Shown piece after piece: positions 1 to 6,837 of a stretch of 19,164 nt of DNA. The stretch is from Chloroflexota bacterium. GTDB taxonomy: Bacteria > Chloroflexota > Dehalococcoidia > JACQGW01. Each line of letters opens with the position of its first letter. Position 1 is the first letter of the stretch. The position numbers were made by a program, and so were the translations under genes. The notes under the pieces are model-generated. The model was not told where the DNA came from and made no database searches. It was given only the letters and a program-made list of their open reading frames with translations. The stretch lies in the NCBI GenBank assembly GCA_016199325.1, contig JACQGW010000097.1, positions 1 to 19,164 on the forward strand, written 5' to 3'.

Positions 1-161
1 GTGCCGACCTCGGCGGGCTTGGGGGCGACCTCTTCCACGCCGGGGGCGGCCTGCTGGTGTTGCTCGTGATCACGGTGCTCAATGTGTACAAGCCGCGGGG
101 CATGACCCGGTACGGGTGGCGTAAGCAGCACGAGCAGCGTACGATGTCGCAGCCGTGCTAG
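1..161 (+). CDS. C-terminal end of an integral membrane protein (partial)
   Basis: Frame 3 is open from the window edge to TAG at 159-161, giving about 52 visible residues. A hydrophobic stretch (LLVLLVITVLNVY) is followed by a very basic tail (KPRGMTRYGWRKQHEQR), the usual positive-inside end of a membrane protein whose last helix ends in the cytoplasm. The VYKPRGMTRYG type of ending loosely recalls small predicted membrane proteins of Chloroflexota (perhaps DUF2269-like), but the fragment is too short to assign a family. It converges with gluQ, 118 nt away. The start lies outside the window. Confidence 0.55.
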   Translation, partial: ADLGGLGGDLFHAGGGLLVLLVITVLNVYKPRGMTRYGWRKQHEQRTMSQPC

Positions 162-202
162 AGCCGTTTCCGAAAGGATCGGCCAGGCAACAGAACAGCC
201 TT

Positions 203-243
203 TTTGGCGTCTTTCCTGGCGATCTTGGCGTCTTGGCGGTTCG
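203..243. repeat. Imperfect 8-mer tandem repeat (CTTGGCGT type)
   Basis: Between the membrane protein and gluQ, units TTTGGCGT (203-210), CCTGGCGAT (215-223), CTTGGCGT (224-231) and CTTGGCGG (232-239) follow each other. Read on the minus strand it would encode the low-complexity pattern RQDAKIARKDAKK, which is familiar as a spurious translation of intergenic repeats in many GC-rich bacteria. It lies in the convergent gap 162-279, where I see no gene and no clear terminator. Confidence 0.6.
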
Positions 244-279
244 GCCCCTCTCGAAGCTGCTCCAGGCGCTTCGCGCTTC

Positions 280-1233
280 CTACCAGCCGTGAGCAAGGTC
301 GAGTCGCCATGCCTCGCGCCGCAGCCGGCTCCACTGGAAGTGAGGGACCAGTTCGGCAGGGGTGACCGGCTCCGATCGGTCGAGGAGGCCGAGGCTGTGG
401 GCCAGCAGGCCGACGACGTCCTCCGACCGGCGGCCGGCGGCGCGGGCTTCGGCGATGGAGACGGCGCCATGGCGCTTGGCCAGCCGCTCGCCGTCCAGGC
501 CGAGGACCAGCGGCACGTGGGCAAACGCCGGCGGATCCAAGCCGAGCGCGCGGTAGAGCAGGATCTGGCGGGGCGTCGAGCTGAGCAGATCGGCGCCGCG
601 AACGACCTCGGTGATTCCCATGGCGGCGTCGTCGACGACGACGGCGAGCTGATAGGCGTGGAGCCCGTCGGCCCGCCGCAGGACGACGTCGCCGACCGCG
701 GCGAGGACGTCCTGGCAGCACCTGCCGAAGAGCCGGTCGGCGAAGCACACCTCTCCGGCCGGCACGCGAAAGCGCAGCGAATGGCGAACCCTGAGCTCAC
801 GCCAGTCGTCGGGCAGGGGCCGGCTGCGGCAGTGGCCGGGGTATGGCGGGCCGTCCTCGGCGCCGGCCTGGGGAGCGCTGGCCACACGCCGGAGCTCGGC
901 GCGCGAGCAGGTGCAGGGGAACAGCAGGCCGCCGGAGGCGAGCCGCTCCAGGGCGGCGTCATACCGGTCGGCGCGCTCGCTCTGCCGATACGGCCCGAAC
1001 GGGCCGCCGACGTCGGGCCCCTCGTCCCAGTCGAGCCCCAGCCAGCGCAGGTCTTCGAGGATGGCCGCGTCCGCGCCGGGGACGATCCGCGGCCGGTCCA
1101 GATCCTCGATCCGAAGTGCGAAAGCGCCCCCGTCCCGACGGGCTGAGAGCCAGGCAGCCAGCGCCGTACGGGCGTTGCCCAGGTGCATCAGGCCCGTGGG
1201 GCTCGGCGCGAATCGCCCGCGCACCGCAGTCAT
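280..1233 (-). CDS. gluQ: Glutamyl-queuosine tRNA(Asp) synthetase (GluQ-RS)
   Basis: 317-residue truncated GluRS paralogue. Known family role: it activates glutamate and attaches it to the queuosine base at position 34 of tRNA(Asp), in the cytoplasm. Visible motifs: class I HIGH-type signature PSPTGLMHLGN with HLGN at 17-20, RIEDLDRPR at 41-49, KMSKS-type loop LAKRH at 251-255, and the GluQ-RS zinc site C107-x-C109...Y131-x3-C135. The anticodon-binding domain of true GluRS is absent and the length fits the family (about 300). I chose ATG at 1231-1233, because it is directly before the conserved RGRFAPSPTG and only 7 nt after the permease stop; the longer reading to 1290 overlaps the permease. 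A GGGAG lies about 10 nt upstream. It is the last gene of the apparent ABC operon, an unusual partnership with no obvious functional link. Confidence 0.93.
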   Translation of the reverse strand: MTAVRGRFAPSPTGLMHLGNARTALAAWLSARRDGGAFALRIEDLDRPRIVPGADAAILEDLRWLGLDWDEGPDVGGPFGPYRQSERADRYDAALERLASGGLLFPCTCSRAELRRVASAPQAGAEDGPPYPGHCRSRPLPDDWRELRVRHSLRFRVPAGEVCFADRLFGRCCQDVLAAVGDVVLRRADGLHAYQLAVVVDDAAMGITEVVRGADLLSSTPRQILLYRALGLDPPAFAHVPLVLGLDGERLAKRHGAVSIAEARAAGRRSEDVVGLLAHSLGLLDRSEPVTPAELVPHFQWSRLRREAWRLDLAHGW

Positions 1234-1240
1234 CGCCAAC

Positions 1241-2527
1241 CTACTCCCAGCGGAAGCGCCAGAGCGCGATCCCGAAGAAGACTGTGGCAAAGCCGAGCAG
1301 CGCCACGATCTCCGGAAGGACCTGAGCTAGGCCGTACCCCCGCACCAGGACGTCCTGGTAGGCGGTCAAGGCCCAGGCATGCGGCGTCACCAGGCCGAGG
1401 GTCTGCATGAACTTCGGCATGACGAACTGCGGCACCATCAGGCCGCCCAGCGCCGACATCGTCAGCACGAGCAGCGTCCCGAGCCCGCCGACCTGCTCCG
1501 ACGTTTTTGCAAGCGCCGCCAGCAGCAGCCCGAGACCGGTCGCCGCCAGTGAGACGGCCAGCGAGATCAGAATCAGGGCGTCGGGGCGGGCGCCCAGGTC
1601 GAGGGTAGGTGTTCCAACGAGCGGCAGGACGAGCGTCCCGACGGCGAACATGAGTGCGATCTGGATCACGTTGATGGTCAGGAACGGCAGGAGCTTGCCC
1701 AGCAGGAGGGTCGCGCGTGAGATCGGCGCCGCCCGCAGCCGGCGGAAGGTGCCGAGCTTCTTCTCTTCCAGGATACTGGTTGCCATCGTCTGCGCGATGA
1801 AGAAGACGGCAAAGAGCGTCCAGGCGGGCACGTTCTGCTGCACGACGTTCGGCAGCTTCTCGACTTGCATGCCGGCCGGCTGCACCTGGTTGACGCTGAC
1901 CGACGAGACACTCGTCCCGCCGGTGGTCTGGACCGCCTCTTGCTTGAGCTGCTCGCGGGTGGCGGGTGGAATCGGAGCGCCGCGCCGATCGAGCTCGCCG
2001 AGCAGCAGGTCGATGCCGCGCGGCATCAGGGCGCGCAGGGTGGCCTGCTGGCTCAGGCCGATCAGCGCGCCCTTGACCGGTCCGAGCACCTGAGCCGAGA
2101 GCGCGGGGTCGACGACGAGGTCGATCTGGGCGGCCGCCGCCTGGGCGCCCGCCGCCTGGAACGCGTCGCGCTGGACGGCGTCCGTCAAGCCCGCCGGGAT
2201 GACGACGGCGATGTTGCGCCTGTTGCCGGTGATGAGCGTTTCAGCACGGGCGCGTGTGAGGGCGGCGCCCTCCCACTCGGTCTCGACGTTGAACCCGCCG
2301 CTCGCCTTCAGGCCGTCGACGATGGCCGCGCCGACGCTGCCGCCGTCCTCGTCGACCACAAGCAGGTCGAGCGGCCTATTGTCGCCGCTGCCCCACGCCC
2401 CGCCCAGCGCCACCGACATCAGAAAGATGAACATGATCGGCATCGCGAACAGCACGACCAGCCCTTCGAGATCCCTCGACAGGGCCTTCAGGTCTTTCCA
2501 CGTAATCGACAGAATCTGGTGGATCAT
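1241..2527 (-). CDS. ABC-2 type transporter permease
   Basis: 428 residues with the ABC-2 (type 3, YhfQ/DrrB-like) topology: one N-terminal membrane helix (about 22-45, LVVLFAMPIMFIFLMSVAL), a large extracytoplasmic region to about 230, then about five helices (about 233-253, 278-305, 317-340, 347-367, 404-425). Conserved endings include SALGGLMVPQFVMP and VTPHAWALTAYQDVLVRG, typical of this family. It forms the membrane channel of an exporter with the upstream ATPase. The ATG directly abuts the ATPase stop (TAGATG) with GAGGG 5 nt upstream, so translation is probably coupled. Substrate unknown; relatives export drugs, lipids or polymers. Confidence 0.9.
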   Translation of the reverse strand: MIHQILSITWKDLKALSRDLEGLVVLFAMPIMFIFLMSVALGGAWGSGDNRPLDLLVVDEDGGSVGAAIVDGLKASGGFNVETEWEGAALTRARAETLITGNRRNIAVVIPAGLTDAVQRDAFQAAGAQAAAAQIDLVVDPALSAQVLGPVKGALIGLSQQATLRALMPRGIDLLLGELDRRGAPIPPATREQLKQEAVQTTGGTSVSSVSVNQVQPAGMQVEKLPNVVQQNVPAWTLFAVFFIAQTMATSILEEKKLGTFRRLRAAPISRATLLLGKLLPFLTINVIQIALMFAVGTLVLPLVGTPTLDLGARPDALILISLAVSLAATGLGLLLAALAKTSEQVGGLGTLLVLTMSALGGLMVPQFVMPKFMQTLGLVTPHAWALTAYQDVLVRGYGLAQVLPEIVALLGFATVFFGIALWRFRWE

Positions 2528-3472
2528 CTAGTCCCTCAGCCGTTTGCCGGTCAGAGCCAGGAAGACCGATTCCAGGTTCGGCTCCAGGATCTCGAGCGAT
2601 TGGATCGAGACGTCGGCCTGGCTCAGAGCTTCCAGCACGCCGATCAGCGCCCGCTGCACCTGCTGGGCCTTCACCTTGATCTGGTGATCGCTCCGGCCGA
2701 CGTCGAGGACGCCCGGCAGCCCGCGCAGCCCGTGATCGACGGTCTCGGGCGTGCCGTCGGGAACGCCCAGGACGATGACGCCGCCGCCCAGCGAGTCGAT
2801 CAGCCCCTTCGGCGTATCGAGCGCGATGATCTGGCCCTGGTCGACGATGGCGACGCGATGGCAAAGGCGCTGAGCCTCCTCCATGTAGTGCGTCGTGTAG
2901 AGCACCGTCAGCCCATCGCGATTCAGCGCCTCGACGTGCTCGAAGATGAAGTTGCGCGACTGCGGATCGACGCCGACGGTCGGCTCGTCGAGGAAGAGGA
3001 TGGCGGGGCTGTGCAGGAGGCCGGCGGCGACGTTGACCCGCCGCTTCATGCCGCCCGAGAGCTTCTCGACCGGGTCGTCGGCGCGACCAGACAGTCCGAC
3101 CATCTCCAGCGCCGCGTCGACACGCCGCCGGAGCTCAGCGCCTCGCAGGCCGTAGACACGGCCGAAGAACGCCACGTTGTCTCGCGCCGAGAGCCGCGGG
3201 TAGAGGGCAATCTCCTGCGGCACCAGTCCGCTCCGTCGCTTGGCCTCGCCGGGCTGGCGAACCACGTCGAATCCCGCGATGGTCGCGGTGCCATCGGTCG
3301 GCTCGGTCAGCCCGGCGAGCATGGAGATGGTCGTCGTCTTGCCGGCGCCGTTGGGACCCAGGAGCCCGAAGATCTCGCCCTGCTCGATGCTGAAGCTGAC
3401 CCCACGCACCGCCGGCTGCGCGCTGCCGGAGTAGCGTTTGACCAGGCTCTTGACCTCGACTAGAGTCGCCAT
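2528..3472 (-). CDS. ABC transporter ATP-binding protein (DrrA/CcmA-like)
   Basis: 314 residues; the cytoplasmic motor of the exporter formed with the following permease. All ABC motifs are intact: Walker A GPNGAGKT (39-46), Q-loop Q86, signature LSGGM (138-142), Walker B ILFLDEP (158-164) and switch H195 in YTTHYMEEA. After the nucleotide-binding domain, about 90 C-terminal residues (about 225-314) match the extension seen in DrrA/COG1131 ATPases. The ATG at 3470-3472 has GGGAG about 8 nt upstream, and a TAGACT -10-like box lies 28 nt before it, so this is probably the first gene of the ATPase-permease-gluQ operon. Exported substrate cannot be read from the sequence. Confidence 0.93.
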   Translation of the reverse strand: MATLVEVKSLVKRYSGSAQPAVRGVSFSIEQGEIFGLLGPNGAGKTTTISMLAGLTEPTDGTATIAGFDVVRQPGEAKRRSGLVPQEIALYPRLSARDNVAFFGRVYGLRGAELRRRVDAALEMVGLSGRADDPVEKLSGGMKRRVNVAAGLLHSPAILFLDEPTVGVDPQSRNFIFEHVEALNRDGLTVLYTTHYMEEAQRLCHRVAIVDQGQIIALDTPKGLIDSLGGGVIVLGVPDGTPETVDHGLRGLPGVLDVGRSDHQIKVKAQQVQRALIGVLEALSQADVSIQSLEILEPNLESVFLALTGKRLRD

Positions 3473-3500
3473 CGGTCGTCTCCCTCATGAAGCTGCTGGT

Positions 3501-3529
3501 AGTCTAGCCGCACCAGCTCGGTTGGAAAA
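3501..3529 (-). promoter_or_regulatory. Possible sigma70-type promoter of the ABC-gluQ operon
   Basis: On the minus strand, TTTTCC (3529-3524), 17 nt, TAGACT (3506-3501). Transcription would start near 3494, leaving about 22 nt of leader with the SD GGGAG. The -10 fits well; the -35 is poor (3 of 6). The surrounding gap 3473-3672 holds no gene I can support. Confidence 0.4.
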
Positions 3530-3672
3530 GCGTCGAAGGGCGCATCGGATGTGGGAACCAAGGGCGCATCTGCGCGTACATCTTCTGGATAGCCTGGACG
3601 AGCGAACGAGACGAGGTGGCCGTCTGTCGCCGCAGTCCAGTCGCTCCGTGCGATCACGCTGTGTCCCTGCGC

Positions 3673-4044
3673 TCAGTCATCCGTCGCGGATTCCCGTACT
3701 CGAATCCGCCCGACCTCGACGATCCATAGTTGATTCTCAAGCGGTATGTCACTCAACGCCTGCAGAACCTGGCGGGCGAGCCGCTCTAGCAGTGCAAGGC
3801 TGGGGTTCCGGGGGACTCGGATGATAACGATGCCGCCGGTCCCACTCGGCGGAAAACGTACTACGTCCGCAAAATCCAGATCTAGCGTGACAAGGCAATA
3901 CTGTTCAGATCGGCACACCTCATACAGGCCCTGGTCTGAGCTCCCCTGCAGTCCCTCGTCGCGGACGGTTTGAGCTTCATACCCGGCGGATTGGAAAACC
4001 TGCTGGGTGCGGGTCCCGAGGTTCTCGTCAAGCTTGAATCTCAC
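3673..4044 (-). CDS. DUF5615 PIN-like protein (putative toxin)
   Basis: 123 residues with the DUF5615 pattern: N-terminal FKLDENLG (acidic D6/E7), AGYEAQTVRDEG, the core acidic TLDLDFADV around residues 54-62, and GGIVIIRVPRN. The family is a small PIN/Mut7-C-like fold, predicted to be a metal-dependent RNase acting as toxin in pairs with DUF433 proteins; this role is from family context. The start is GTG at 4042-4044, overlapping the DUF433 stop by 4 nt (GTGA) with GAGGAG 5 nt upstream, so the two are translationally coupled. Base composition is lower than in neighbours (sampled lines 52-62% G+C against 70% in gcvT), suggesting recent acquisition. The acidic residues are intact, so it may be active. 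Confidence 0.85.
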   Translation of the reverse strand: MRFKLDENLGTRTQQVFQSAGYEAQTVRDEGLQGSSDQGLYEVCRSEQYCLVTLDLDFADVVRFPPSGTGGIVIIRVPRNPSLALLERLARQVLQALSDIPLENQLWIVEVGRIRVRESATDD

Positions 4045-4277
4045 GCCGTCTCCTCGATGGGGACGTAGCGCTCACGTGACATCTCAGCGCCGTAGGCGAT
4101 AGCAGCACGCACGTCCGCTTCGGTGATCTGAGGATACTCCTCTAGGATCTCCTCGATGCTTGTGCCGTTGGCCAGGAGATCGAGAAGGAGTGATACCCAG
4201 ATTCGGGTGCCACGAATGCAAGGCTTGCCAAAACAGATATTTGGATCAACAGAGATTCGCTGAAGCAGTGGGTTCAT
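4041..4277 (-). CDS. DUF433 family antitoxin-like protein
   Basis: 78 residues, the usual DUF433 length. It shows the family pattern IxxDPxxCFGKPCIRGTRI at about 8-26, followed by a short winged-helix-like part (LLDLLANGTSIEEILEEYP...ITEADVRAAIAYG). DUF433 proteins are small DNA-binding antitoxins that sit upstream of DUF5615 or PIN toxins, bind the toxin and repress their own promoter; here this is inferred from order and the 4-nt overlap. ATG at 4275-4277 is preceded by GAGG and AAGGG. A strong -10 (TACAAT, minus, 4322-4317) lies 40 nt upstream. One sampled line of this gene is only 47% G+C. Confidence 0.87.
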   Translation of the reverse strand: MNPLLQRISVDPNICFGKPCIRGTRIWVSLLLDLLANGTSIEEILEEYPQITEADVRAAIAYGAEMSRERYVPIEETA

Positions 4278-4316
4278 CGTCCCTTTCCTCGGTCGATGCT
4301 TGTCCTTGCTACGTAC

Positions 4317-4322
4317 ATTGTA
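4317..4322 (-). promoter_or_regulatory. -10 box for the DUF433-DUF5615 pair
   Basis: TACAAT on the minus strand (5 of 6 to TATAAT). No good -35 at 16-18 nt; that position lies in an AACC/GGTT-rich stretch (4323-4356) with tandem GAAACC, CAACC, GAACC, GAACCC words. Predicted start near 4310, leader about 33 nt. It faces away from the M20 promoter, making 4278-4445 a divergent control region. Confidence 0.5.
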
Positions 4323-4373
4323 CCCGAAACCTTCAACCGTGAACCCCGAACCCGATCCGACCTGTTCGCTCGC

Positions 4374-4402
4374 TTCCTCTCCTCAGTCGGGTGCGGTATA
4401 CT
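4374..4402 (+). promoter_or_regulatory. Probable promoter of the M20 dipeptidase gene
   Basis: TATACT at 4397-4402 is a strong -10 (5 of 6). The position 17 nt upstream, TTCCTC (4374-4379), is a weak -35. Start would be near 4409, about 37 nt before the ATG, with SD GGAGGT at 4436-4441. Confidence 0.5.
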
Positions 4403-4445
4403 GGCGTTGAGCCCGTCGCCATGATGGGCCGCGCTGGAGGTACTG

Positions 4446-5855
4446 ATGTCCCGATCGGTTGTTTCGCTCGATCCTATCCTCGACCGTCTGGAAGCCGACT
4501 GGCCCCGCTACCTCGAGGAGCTCAAGGCGCTCGTCCGCATCCCGAGCATCAGCGCCAGCCCCGAGCATGCGGAGGAGGTCCGGCGTTGCGCGGCGACGCT
4601 CGCCGCCAGGCTGGAGCGAATCGGCCTGCGGAACGTCACACTCCTGCCGACAGGAGGACCGCCGGTCGTCTACGCCGACTGGCTCGACGCCGGCCCGGAC
4701 GCGCCGACGCTCCTGATCTACGGCCACTATGACGTTCAGCCCGTCGATCCCATCGAGCTGTGGGAGTCGCCGCCGTTCGAGCCGGTCGAGCGCGACGGAC
4801 AGCTCTACGGTCGCGGCACCACGGATGACAAAGGCCAGCTCTCTATTCACGTGAACGCCGTCGACGCCTACCTTCAGGCGGCCGGCCGGCTGCCAGTCAA
4901 CGTGAAGTTCCTGCTGGAGGGCGAGGAGGAGATCGGCAGCGACCATCTCGCCGCGCTGCTGCACGAGAAGCGCGAGCGGCTGCGAGCCGACGCCGCGGTC
5001 GTCTCCGACGCGACGATGTGGGACCGGGGCATTCCGGCCATCGGCTACGGCCTGCGGGGCATCTGCGGCGTGGAGATCGTCGTCCACGGGCCGGCCGGCG
5101 ATCTGCACTCCGGCGCCTTCGGCGGCGCCGTCCCCAACCCGAACAATACGCTCGCCCAGGTCATCGCGGCGCTCAAGGACCAGAACGGGCGGGTGACGAT
5201 CCCCGGCTTCTACGACCGGGTCCGGTCGCTGGGCGCAGCCGAGCGCCAGGCGCTCGCCGAGCTGCCCTTCGACGAAGAAGCCTTCCGGCGAGCCGCCGGC
5301 GTGACGGCGCTGGTCGGAGAGGCGACCTTCTCGACGGTCGAGCGGCTCTGGACGCGGCCGACGCTCGACGTGAACGGCCTCTGGGGCGGCTTCACGGGCA
5401 CCGGGATGAAGACGGTGATCCCGGCGCACGCCACCGCCAAGATCACGATGCGGCTCGTCCCGGATCAGGACCCGACCGAGATCACCGAGCTCTTCGATCG
5501 CTACGTGCCGGCGCTGGCGCCGGCCGGGACGCGCGTCGAGGTCATTCGCCAGCACGGCGGCAGACCCTTCCTGACGCCCCTCGATCACCCGGCGATGGGT
5601 GCGGCGGCCCGCGCGCTCGAAGCCGCGTTCGGGCGTCCTCCGGTCTACATCCGGGAAGGAGGGTCGATCCCGGTCGTCGCCGACATGGCAGCGATCCTCG
5701 GCGCTCCCGTTCTCCTGGTGGGCTTCGGCCTGAACGACGAACGGGCGCATGCGCCCAACGAGCGGTTCGACCTGGGCAACTTCCGGCTGGGCATGCGGAG
5801 TGCCGTACATTTGTATGACGAGCTGGCGCGGGCGTTGGTGGTCCACCAGGGCTGA
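4446..5855 (+). CDS. M20 family zinc dipeptidase/aminoacylase-type hydrolase
   Basis: 469 residues. M20 peptidases are cytoplasmic di-zinc hydrolases of dipeptides and related amide bonds; this one belongs to the long dipeptidase group (carnosinase/CNDP-like), not the short ArgE/DapE group. Visible metal and catalytic sites: H94 and D96 in GHYDVQP, bridging D127 in GRGTTDDKG, the acidic cluster EGEEEIGS (158-165) holding the general base and a ligand, D188 in VVSDAT, and H435 in ERAHAPNERF. The dimerisation/lid domain lies about 200-380 (GPAGDLHSGAFGG near its start). No signal peptide. Start chosen from SD GGAGGT 4 nt before the ATG. It stands alone with its own promoter, divergent from the DUF433 pair, and is followed by a long inverted repeat. 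Substrate not predictable. Confidence 0.93.
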   Translation: MSRSVVSLDPILDRLEADWPRYLEELKALVRIPSISASPEHAEEVRRCAATLAARLERIGLRNVTLLPTGGPPVVYADWLDAGPDAPTLLIYGHYDVQPVDPIELWESPPFEPVERDGQLYGRGTTDDKGQLSIHVNAVDAYLQAAGRLPVNVKFLLEGEEEIGSDHLAALLHEKRERLRADAAVVSDATMWDRGIPAIGYGLRGICGVEIVVHGPAGDLHSGAFGGAVPNPNNTLAQVIAALKDQNGRVTIPGFYDRVRSLGAAERQALAELPFDEEAFRRAAGVTALVGEATFSTVERLWTRPTLDVNGLWGGFTGTGMKTVIPAHATAKITMRLVPDQDPTEITELFDRYVPALAPAGTRVEVIRQHGGRPFLTPLDHPAMGAAARALEAAFGRPPVYIREGGSIPVVADMAAILGAPVLLVGFGLNDERAHAPNERFDLGNFRLGMRSAVHLYDELARALVVHQG

Positions 5856-5862
5856 ACTGATC

Positions 5863-5937
5863 GGTTCGTAGTTGCCGGTTCGGCGCCCGGTCGTCGGAGC
5901 GGTCGGGGTCCGGGCGCCGAAGCGCCAACTACGAACC
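5863..5937. repeat. Long intergenic inverted repeat (28-bp arms)
   Basis: Arms 5863-5890 and 5910-5937 are complementary at 26 of 28 positions, around a 19-nt loop; each outer 12 bp is GGTTCGTAGTTG or its complement. GAT (5859-5861) and ATC (5938-5940) extend the helix past one bulged base. It begins 8 nt after the dipeptidase stop. It may act as a transcription terminator for that gene, but there is no T-tract, so a REP/BIME-like dispersed palindrome is equally possible. Confidence 0.75.
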
Positions 5938-5941
5938 ATCG

Positions 5942-5970
5942 TTGCCGCCACGTAGCCAATCTGCTACACT
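5942..5970 (+). promoter_or_regulatory. Promoter of the vapBC-type pair
   Basis: TTGCCG (5942-5947), 17 nt, TACACT (5965-5970). The -10 box touches the first possible ATG (5971). Transcription would start about 5977, at the second ATG, so the message would be leaderless. The inverted repeat ends just 4 nt upstream of the -35. Confidence 0.6.
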
Positions 5971-6225
5971 ATGGCTATGAAGACGATTCCCCAGCGCGAG
6001 CTGCGAAACCAGATCGCACAGGTGCTCCGGCAGGTGGAGGCAGGTGAGCGTCTGCGGGTTACTGTGGACGGCCGGCCGGTGGCTGACCTGGTGCCAATTG
6101 GAGGCGCCCGCCGGACCTTCGTGCCCCGAGAAGAGGTCGCCCGGCTCCTGGAGCGAGCCCCACTGGATCCCGCTTTCGGCCACGAGATGGCGGCAGCGAT
6201 GGGTGCCAGCGTCGACGAGTTGTGA
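5971..6225 (+). CDS. vapB: Phd/YefM-VapB family antitoxin
   Basis: 84 residues. The N-terminal half (KTIPQRELRNQIAQVLRQVEAGERLRV then VDGRPVADLVPIG) is the Phd/YefM fold found in antitoxins that bind their own promoter as dimers; the C-terminal part (about 50-84) would wrap the toxin. It overlaps the PIN toxin start by 4 nt (GTGA at 6222-6225), the classic type II order. The first ATG abuts the -10 box, and there is no SD; the second ATG (5977) falls at the expected transcription start, so an 82-residue protein from a leaderless message is the better guess. Family naming (VapB against Phd) is by fold and partner. Confidence 0.85.
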   Translation: MAMKTIPQRELRNQIAQVLRQVEAGERLRVTVDGRPVADLVPIGGARRTFVPREEVARLLERAPLDPAFGHEMAAAMGASVDEL

Positions 6226-6629
6226 CGACCGGCGAGCCGATGGCGGGGGGGCGCAGCCTGCTCGATACTTCCGTGTTCATTGCGGAAGAAACTGGCCGTC
6301 CCCTTGGCCCGTTGCCGCCGATGGCGGCGATCTCGGTCGTCACCGTTGCAGAGCTCCATTTGGGAGTGCTGATGGCAGACGATCCCGCGATCCGGGCTCA
6401 GCGACTTCGGACCCTGGCCTCGGTGGAGGCCCTCTTTGAACCGCTGCCGATTGACGCCGAAGTGGCCCGTACCTTCGCCGAGCTCGTCGCTGAGGCGCGG
6501 CGGCAGGGCAGACGGCCGGGCATCATGGATACCTGGATCGCCGCCACGGCGGTAGTGCACGATCTCCCCGTCTACACCCAGGACGACGGCTTTCTGACAA
6601 TCCCACGCGTCCGCGTCGTCCGGGTTTGA
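6222..6629 (+). CDS. vapC: PIN-domain ribonuclease toxin (VapC type)
   Basis: 135 residues. PIN toxins are Mg-dependent RNases that cut tRNA, rRNA or mRNA when the antitoxin is lost. The acidic active-site set is complete: D15 (LLDTSVF), E44 (VAELHLG), D103 (IMDTWIAATA) and D121/D122 (TQDDGF), so the enzyme looks functional. Start is either GTG at 6222, overlapping the antitoxin stop, or ATG at 6240, which would place the first aspartate at residue 9, nearer the usual position; neither has a strong SD. Translational coupling favours GTG. The gap downstream (6630-6711) shows only a weak GCAAGC/GCTTGC hairpin before the gcv promoter. Confidence 0.9.
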   Translation: MTTGEPMAGGRSLLDTSVFIAEETGRPLGPLPPMAAISVVTVAELHLGVLMADDPAIRAQRLRTLASVEALFEPLPIDAEVARTFAELVAEARRQGRRPGIMDTWIAATAVVHDLPVYTQDDGFLTIPRVRVVRV

Positions 6630-6711
6630 CGTCCGTCGTCGGTTGTCCAGGCTTGAGGAATCTGCTCATGGTGTTCCGGCAAGCTCAACCGGGCGCTTGC
6701 TCCCAAAGGAA

Positions 6712-6740
6712 TTGAGTGAAGTCGCCGCACGTGCTATAGT
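6712..6740 (+). promoter_or_regulatory. Promoter of the gcv operon
   Basis: TTGAGT (6712-6717), 17 nt, TATAGT (6735-6740): the best sigma70-type promoter in the window. Start is expected near 6747, giving a leader of about 144 nt before gcvT. No other good promoter lies before treY. Confidence 0.75.
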
Positions 6741-6804
6741 GTGAACGGACCGGGCAGCCCGTGAAGTGGCCCGCCGACTCGATCCGTGGTCGTCTGCCGG
6801 GGGG

Positions 6805-6837
6805 CGACTGGCACGTTCCCAGGAACGACTCCAGTCG
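6805..6837 (+). promoter_or_regulatory. Stable hairpin in the gcv operon leader
   Basis: CGACTGG (6805-6811) pairs perfectly with CCAGTCG (6831-6837). Inside, after a 2x3 internal loop, CGTTCC (6814-6819) pairs with GGAACG (6822-6827), leaving a tight CA loop (or a CCAG tetraloop if one pair opens). GGGG at 6801-6804 could add pairs with CCCC at 6843-6846. It sits within the untranslated leader, 43 nt before the SD. It has no T-tract and none of the conserved glycine-riboswitch core. Role unknown: RNA control element, mRNA stabiliser, or operator DNA. Confidence 0.6.

Noticed and set aside
1234..1290. Longer N-terminus for GluQ-RS
   Set aside because: The extra 19 residues overlap the permease end and are absent from the family; ATG at 1233 directly precedes the conserved start.
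1865..3463. 532-codon plus-strand open frame opposite the ABC genes
   Set aside because: Shadow of permease and ATPase, both with intact motifs on the other strand.
3460..3657. Possible 65-codon minus-strand gene (GTG start) between the DUF5615 gene and the ABC ATPase
   Set aside because: No family resemblance; its 3' end overlaps the ATPase start and covers that gene's likely promoter and SD. A weak AGGGA 6 nt before the start is not enough.
6741..6764. Seven-codon leader peptide with two Gly codons (GTG AAC GGA CCG GGC AGC CCG TGA)
   Set aside because: The GTG lies directly after the -10 box, upstream of the expected transcription start, so it would not be in the message.
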